Source: Coriobacteriia bacterium (GTDB lineage Bacteria; Actinomycetota; Coriobacteriia; Anaerosomatales; JAUVQN01). Taken from it: a stretch of 10,727 nucleotides of DNA. This document shows, piece by piece, positions 6,920-10,727 of this stretch (position 1 is the stretch's first letter; each line of letters starts with the position of its first letter). The notes below the pieces were generated by a model that worked only from the letters and a program-made list of their open reading frames with translations, had not been told where the DNA came from and did not search any database. The position numbers and the translations under genes are program-made. Location: positions 1-10,727 of the forward strand of contig JAUVQN010000029.1 in NCBI GenBank assembly GCA_030598125.1. Direction: 5' to 3'.

Positions 6920-9091
6920 TCAGATGCCCCCCTCGTCCTCGAGCCCGCCGCCTTCGGCCACGGCGGCCGTCGGCTTCTTGACGCCCGAGGTTCCGCGGGC
7001 CTTGGACCTCCCGTACTCGATACGGCTGTGGTACACACCGGTCAGCATCCGAGTGTAGACGCCGATGACGTCCTCGACCTGCGCGAGCGTCAGCTCCGAT
7101 TCGTCGAGTTGTCCGTCGTCGAGCCTGCTCTTCACGATGCGACGCACCGTCTGCTCGATCTTGGGCACGGTCGGCTTCGCGAGCGCCCGCACGGCGGCCT
7201 CGGAGCCGTCCGCGAGCATCACGAGGGCCGCCTCGGGACTCCTGGGTTTGGGCCCGGGATAGCGGAACTCCGTCTCCGACGGCTGCGCGCCGTTCTCGCT
7301 CGCCTTGTCGTAGAAGTACTGGATGACGGTCGTCCCCTGATGCTCCTGGATGACGGCGAGGACCTCTTCGGGGAGCTTGTGCTCGCGAGCTAGCTCCACG
7401 CCATCCTTCACGTGGGATGTGATGACGAGTCGCGAGAGCGTCGGCGCGGCCTTGTCGTGCGGGTTCTGTCCCGGCGGCTGATTCTCCACGAAGAACATCG
7501 GACGCTTGATCTTCCCGACGTCGTGGTAGTAGGACCCGACGCGCGCGAGCAACGGGTTCGCGCCGATCTCCTCCGCGGCGGCCTCCGCCAGGTTCGCCGT
7601 CGTGATGGAATGGTTGTAGGTCCCGGGGGCACTCCGCATCAACTGCCTGAGCAGCGGGTGCCCCGGGTTCGCCAGTTCGAGGAGGCGCACGTCGGTCGTG
7701 ACGCGGAACGCGACCTCGAGGACGGGCAGCAGTCCGTACGTGAGCACGGAGGCGAGCAGGCCTCCTATGAGCCCGTACGCTCCCGCCACGAGCGCCGATT
7801 CCAGCTCGCTCGTGGACGCGAGTGTGGCCAGGAAGGCCACCACCCCCATCACGAACGTGACGAAGCCGCCCGCGTACAAGAGGTGGCTCCTCATCCGCAT
7901 CTGCGCCATCGCGACGATCGCGGCGATGTCGACGACCAGCACCGCCACCACGTACACGCCCGTCGAGAACCCGAGCAGCGCGACGGTGACGGTCGTCATG
8001 ACCGCCATGAGCAGCCCGACCCGCGGGTTGACGAGCAACGTCGCGAGCATGGCGACGGCGGGGACCGGGAGCAGGTACGGCGAGACCTCCGGCACGAGCC
8101 ACACGACGATCCTCACGAGCCAGACCGTCGCGACCAGGAGGGCCGCCAGCAGCGCGAGCTCCCTCAGGTCGAGCCACACCTCGGGATCGTAGAAGGCCAG
8201 GTATGCGCCGGCCGCGAGGACCATGGCGGCCAGCAGCGCGAGGCTCGCGAGCGTCGCGAGCCCGTCGGTGTTGTTGTCGAAGACACCCATCGCGCGGAGC
8301 AGTTCGACCTGCACCGCGGTCACCACTTCGCCGCGCTCGACGATGTTCTCGCCGGTCTGTTTGGAGATCACGACGGCGTCGACGGCGTCACGCGCCTCCT
8401 CCTCCGCGAGCACGGTCGCCTCTTCATCGAGCGTGAGCGTGGGACGGAGCACGGACTGGCCGACCTCGCTCACCAGCTCCCTCTGCCCAGGAGAGAGACG
8501 CAGTAGGTCCGCGTTGGCGGCGAGCGTCTGGCGCGCGTCCTCGAGATCCTCTTCCCGGATGGGGTCGCGCAGGATCAGCGTGACCAGCTCGCGAGTCTCC
8601 CCGCTCACCTCGGCCCGTCCAGCCTCGGTGAGCTCGACCGCGGCGAGGAGCGCTTCGTCTGAGATCTCGTCGCCGTACTCATCCTGGAGTGCGGCGACCT
8701 GCCTCGTGGCTCGCTCCTCCGCGGTGAGCGTGGGATCCTCGCTCGCCAGATCCTGCGTCTCCTCGACCGCGAAGAAGAAGTCGCTCACGTCCGCGCGCGC
8801 GTCGGAGCCGGCGTGGAGGTCCTGCACGAAGATGGACGCGACACCCTCTGCCGCCGCCAGTCGCGCGGCCTCGGTGGCGCCCTCGTCGACGAGCTGGATC
8901 GGCCGTGTCGCGCGGTACGTACGAGGCGCGGGCACGTCCTCGGTGACGCCGGCGGGGGTCGGGTTCAGCACGAGCGCGCCAGAGATCAGCAGCACCGTGA
9001 CTACCGCCAGGGCGACGCGCTTGCCGAGAGCCGTCGAGAGCGGATCGTTCGACGGCTTCAGCTCACCGAGCTTCTTCCACGGCGCTGCCAT
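6920..9091 (-). CDS. pgpH: PgpH-type 7TM-HD cyclic di-AMP phosphodiesterase
   Basis: This 723-residue protein has the full PgpH (B. subtilis YqfF) architecture and should hydrolyse c-di-AMP to pApA at the membrane. A transmembrane helix at about 24-42 is followed by an extracytoplasmic 7TMR-HDED domain (about 45-275). A seven-helix membrane block (about 277-460) and a cytoplasmic HD domain (about 470-690) complete it. The metal-binding and catalytic residues are all present: His494 in GTYNHSI, His523-Asp524 in YYHDVGKIKRP, His560 in ITSHVKDG, His584 in IQEHQGT and Asp628 in LADGSEAA. The C-terminal tail (about 695-723) is low-complexity and acidic at the end. The ATG at 9091 lies inside phoH, giving a 29-base overlap. 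AAGGCGG stands about nine to ten bases upstream. Position between phoH and ybeY matches Firmicutes. c-di-AMP usually controls potassium and osmolyte homeostasis, so the enzyme ties this operon to turgor and envelope control. Confidence 0.94.
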   Translation of the reverse strand: MAAPWKKLGELKPSNDPLSTALGKRVALAVVTVLLISGALVLNPTPAGVTEDVPAPRTYRATRPIQLVDEGATEAARLAAAEGVASIFVQDLHAGSDARADVSDFFFAVEETQDLASEDPTLTAEERATRQVAALQDEYGDEISDEALLAAVELTEAGRAEVSGETRELVTLILRDPIREEDLEDARQTLAANADLLRLSPGQRELVSEVGQSVLRPTLTLDEEATVLAEEEARDAVDAVVISKQTGENIVERGEVVTAVQVELLRAMGVFDNNTDGLATLASLALLAAMVLAAGAYLAFYDPEVWLDLRELALLAALLVATVWLVRIVVWLVPEVSPYLLPVPAVAMLATLLVNPRVGLLMAVMTTVTVALLGFSTGVYVVAVLVVDIAAIVAMAQMRMRSHLLYAGGFVTFVMGVVAFLATLASTSELESALVAGAYGLIGGLLASVLTYGLLPVLEVAFRVTTDVRLLELANPGHPLLRQLMRSAPGTYNHSITTANLAEAAAEEIGANPLLARVGSYYHDVGKIKRPMFFVENQPPGQNPHDKAAPTLSRLVITSHVKDGVELAREHKLPEEVLAVIQEHQGTTVIQYFYDKASENGAQPSETEFRYPGPKPRSPEAALVMLADGSEAAVRALAKPTVPKIEQTVRRIVKSRLDDGQLDESELTLAQVEDVIGVYTRMLTGVYHSRIEYGRSKARGTSGVKKPTAAVAEGGGLEDEGGI

Positions 9092-10055
9092 CGCGGCCGA
9101 CCGCCTTCTCCTCTTCGTGTGCGTGGTACGCGCTCACTATCTCCTGCACGAGCCGGTGGCGGACGACGTCACGCGACCCGAGCTCGACGAAGCACAGATC
9201 CCCCACGCCCGACAGGATACCCCTGATCACGCGGAGCCCCGACTGACCCCGGGGCACGTCCATCTGCGTCACGTCACCGGTCACGACCATCTTCGAACCG
9301 AAGCCCAGCCTGGTGAGGAACATCTTCATCTGCTCGGCGCTCGTGTTCTGCGCCTCGTCCAGGATGATGAACGAGTCGTTCAGGGTGCGCCCGCGCATGA
9401 ACGCGATCGGCGCGACCTCGATGACGCCCTGCTCGGTGAGGTGCCGGACGCGATCGATGTCCAGCATGTCGAAGAGCGCATCGTAGAGCGGTCTCAGATA
9501 CGGGTCCACCTTGTCGTGCACGTCACCTGGGAGGAACCCGAGCCGCTCCCCCGCCTCGACCGCCGGGCGCGTGAGGATGATCCGCCCCACGTCCTTGCGG
9601 GCGAGCGCGTCCACGGCCATCGCCATCGCCAGGTAGGTCTTGCCGGTGCCCGCCGGACCGATACCGAAGGTGACCGTGTGCTCTCGGATCGCGTCCACGT
9701 AGCGCTTCTGGCCGGCGGTCTTGGCACGGATGGTCTTGCCCCTGTGGGAGAGGATCACGTCGTCGAACACGCTCGACGGGCTCGTGTCGTCGTGCCGGAG
9801 CATGTCGATCACGCGGTCGATGCTGTCCGGGGTGAGCTTCTCCCCTTTCGAGACGAGCTCGATCAGCTCGGTGAAGAGGGTCGAGACCGCCTGCGACTCC
9901 GCGGGATCGCCCGAGATCGTGATCTCGTTGCCGCGGACCCGGATCGCGGACTCGAACTGCTCCTCGACGAGTCTCAGGAAGTGGTCTCCCTGGCCCAGCA
10001 GCTCCACCATGTCCTGCTCGGGCGGGACGACCAGACGGATCTGGGTCGACTTCAA
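9063..10055 (-). CDS. phoH: PhoH family P-loop ATPase
   Basis: PhoH proteins (YbeZ in E. coli) are cytoplasmic ATPases related to the helicase core and are functionally tied to YbeY and RNA metabolism. The TTG start at 10055 gives 330 residues beginning MKSTQIRLVVPPEQ. Walker A is GPAGTGKT (133-140) and Walker B is IILDEAQ (about 230-236). Other family blocks are LTRPAVEAGERLGFLPGD (161-178), KVDPYLRPLYDAL (182-194) and TGDVTQMDVPRGQSGL (259-274). I chose TTG because a strong GAGGAG (10063-10068) sits seven bases upstream. The upstream in-frame GTG at 10079 has no ribosome site and would add eight residues. The end overlaps pgpH by 29 bases. The 70-base gap upstream is the largest non-coding stretch of the window and is where an internal promoter would most likely be. 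Confidence 0.94.
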   Translation of the reverse strand: MKSTQIRLVVPPEQDMVELLGQGDHFLRLVEEQFESAIRVRGNEITISGDPAESQAVSTLFTELIELVSKGEKLTPDSIDRVIDMLRHDDTSPSSVFDDVILSHRGKTIRAKTAGQKRYVDAIREHTVTFGIGPAGTGKTYLAMAMAVDALARKDVGRIILTRPAVEAGERLGFLPGDVHDKVDPYLRPLYDALFDMLDIDRVRHLTEQGVIEVAPIAFMRGRTLNDSFIILDEAQNTSAEQMKMFLTRLGFGSKMVVTGDVTQMDVPRGQSGLRVIRGILSGVGDLCFVELGSRDVVRHRLVQEIVSAYHAHEEEKAVGRDGSAVEEAR

Positions 10056-10062
10056 GAAGCGA

Positions 10063-10068
10063 CTCCTC
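10063..10068 (-). promoter_or_regulatory. Ribosome binding site of phoH (decides TTG start)
   Basis: GAGGAG on the minus strand ends seven bases before the TTG at 10055. No comparable site precedes the in-frame GTG at 10079, whose upstream sequence reads TACCCG. The motif therefore favours the TTG start. Confidence 0.65.
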
Positions 10069-10125
10069 GTGGATGACACCGGGTAGTACGCACTTCGTTC
10101 CTGGTGCTCACCGGTCCCGACAAGT

Positions 10126-10727
10126 CTAGCACGCGACGCTCATCCTTCCGGCGCTCGGGACTCCCAGTGTGACCTGGTGCACCGTCCCGGCGCGAAGACC
10201 TTCCGAGCTCATAGACACCCTGAGGTAGTCTTCCGTCATACCCTCCGCGCGCGCACCCTCCACGCGCTCGACGAGAACATCGGCGCGCTGGCCGACGCGC
10301 GAGAACATATAGCTGCCGCGCAGCTCGTCGCCCAGCTCCTTCAGCCGAGCCGCCCTGGCCGCCTTGACCTGCGGCGCCGGCTCCCCGGGCATGCTCGCGG
10401 CCGCCGTGCCCGGCCTCGCCGAGAAGCGGAAGACGTGCAGCTTCGTGAACCCGACGCGCTCGCAGAGCTCGACGGTCCGTTCGAAGTCCTCCTCACGCTC
10501 CCCGGGGAATCCAGCGATGACGTCGGTCGTCAGCACCAGTCCCGGGACGGCCGCCCGCAGCCGCTCGACAGCGCGCTCGTACGAGGCCGCGGTGTAGCCC
10601 CTTCTCATGGCGGAGAGCAGCGAGTCGGACCCGGACTGGAGCGGCACGTGCAGGTGCGGGCAGACCCCAGAACACGCTGCGAGTGCCTCCAAGAGATCGT
10701 CGGTCACGTGTCCGGGCTCGACACTCG
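10126..10727 (-). CDS. mtaB: MtaB-type tRNA (t6A37) methylthiotransferase, C-terminal part (5' end beyond window)
   Basis: The frame enters from the right edge with SVEPGHVTDDLLEALA and runs about 200 codons to a TAG at 10126. It is the second half of a radical SAM methylthiotransferase of the MiaB/RimO/MtaB family. CPHLHVPLQSGSDSLLSAM, RRGYTAASYERAVERLR, TTDVIAGFPGEREEDF and KLHVFRFSARPGTAAASMPG are family blocks. The last 55 or so residues resemble a TRAM domain that binds tRNA (VGQRADVLVERVEG onward). The N-terminal domain and the cysteine clusters lie outside the window. I prefer MtaB (ms2t6A37 formation) over MiaB because of the FSARPGTAAA...PAPQVKAARAARL pattern and because a yqeV/mtaB gene lies upstream of this cluster in Firmicutes. 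MiaB is a less likely alternative. A GTG at 10707 is internal and not the start. Confidence 0.88.
   Translation of the reverse strand, partial: SVEPGHVTDDLLEALAACSGVCPHLHVPLQSGSDSLLSAMRRGYTAASYERAVERLRAAVPGLVLTTDVIAGFPGEREEDFERTVELCERVGFTKLHVFRFSARPGTAAASMPGEPAPQVKAARAARLKELGDELRGSYMFSRVGQRADVLVERVEGARAEGMTEDYLRVSMSSEGLRAGTVHQVTLGVPSAGRMSVAC

Noticed and set aside
5835..7058. A 407-codon open frame on the plus strand
   Set aside because: It is antisense to the kinase/PAP2 gene, ybeY and the end of pgpH. The composition (Arg, His, Asp, Glu) is typical of a shadow frame and no domain is recognisable.
6918..8177. Upstream extension of the ybeY frame to about 568 codons
   Set aside because: The extension is an arginine-rich out-of-frame reading of pgpH. 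The YbeY family starts at MRVSVTS and a ribosome site precedes that ATG.
8223..10076. A 617-codon open frame on the plus strand
   Set aside because: It lies opposite phoH and pgpH, whose protein motifs are unmistakable. Its translation is rich in Ser, Arg and Ala without any family motif, as expected of an antisense frame in GC-rich coding DNA.
10099..10115. GGTGAGCACC short inverted repeat in the mtaB-phoH gap
   Set aside because: A four-base stem with a two-base loop and no following T-run is neither a terminator nor a convincing operator.
10123..10131. TGCTAGACT on the minus strand as a possible extended -10 promoter for phoH
   Set aside because: There is no -35-like hexamer at the right distance (CCGGAA is found there) and the match to the -10 consensus is only partial. 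It is not enough to call a promoter.

Overview
The window is a GC-rich stretch in which every convincing gene lies on the minus strand, so transcription runs from the right edge to the left. I find twelve genes in this order: the 3' part of an MtaB-type tRNA methylthiotransferase gene, phoH, a pgpH-type 7TM-HD c-di-AMP phosphodiesterase gene, ybeY, a diacylglycerol/undecaprenol kinase-PAP2 fusion, a CorC/YbeX-type CBS-domain membrane protein gene, cdd, era, deoC, recO, glyQ and the 5' part of glyS. Almost every base is coding. Neighbours overlap (ATGA, GTGA, ATGACTGA and a 29-base overlap) or lie about 30 bases apart or less. The only larger gap is about 70 bases, between mtaB and phoH. This looks like one long housekeeping operon.

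Organism: strong G/C preference at third codon positions, GTG and TTG starts, and an Era G4 motif reading TKTD suggest a high-GC actinobacterial lineage. The two-subunit glycyl-tRNA synthetase (glyQ plus glyS) and the PgpH phosphodiesterase argue against the classical Actinomycetes, which use a single-chain GlyRS. A deep-branching group such as Coriobacteriia or a relative fits best. This is inference from gene content and not a phylogenetic result.

Layout. Positions 10727-10126: end of mtaB (tRNA t6A37 methylthiolation). Positions 10055-9063: phoH, a P-loop NTPase. Positions 9091-6920: pgpH, c-di-AMP hydrolysis at the membrane. Positions 6917-6471: ybeY, an endoribonuclease for rRNA maturation. 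Positions 6458-5757: the lipid kinase/PAP2 fusion. Positions 5726-4431: the CBS/CorC protein. Positions 4438-4019: cytidine deaminase. Positions 3989-3045: Era GTPase. Positions 3039-2353: deoxyribose-phosphate aldolase. Positions 2351-1551: RecO. Positions 1524-640: GlyQ. Positions 643-1: GlyS, cut by the window edge.

How the genes work together: phoH, ybeY and era form a ribosome and 16S rRNA maturation group. MtaB and GlyQS act on tRNA modification and charging. The kinase/PAP2 fusion and PgpH link the operon to envelope lipid recycling and c-di-AMP homeostasis. cdd and deoC serve nucleoside salvage. RecO serves recombination repair. The order matches the well-known Firmicutes cluster (phoH-pgpH-ybeY-dgkA-cdd-era-recO-glyQ-glyS) with corC and deoC inserted. 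I found no mobile element, CRISPR array, RNA gene or convincing terminator. I did not find an undescribed system. The most interesting points are the kinase-phosphatase fusion with altered PAP2 motifs and the mosaic gene order.
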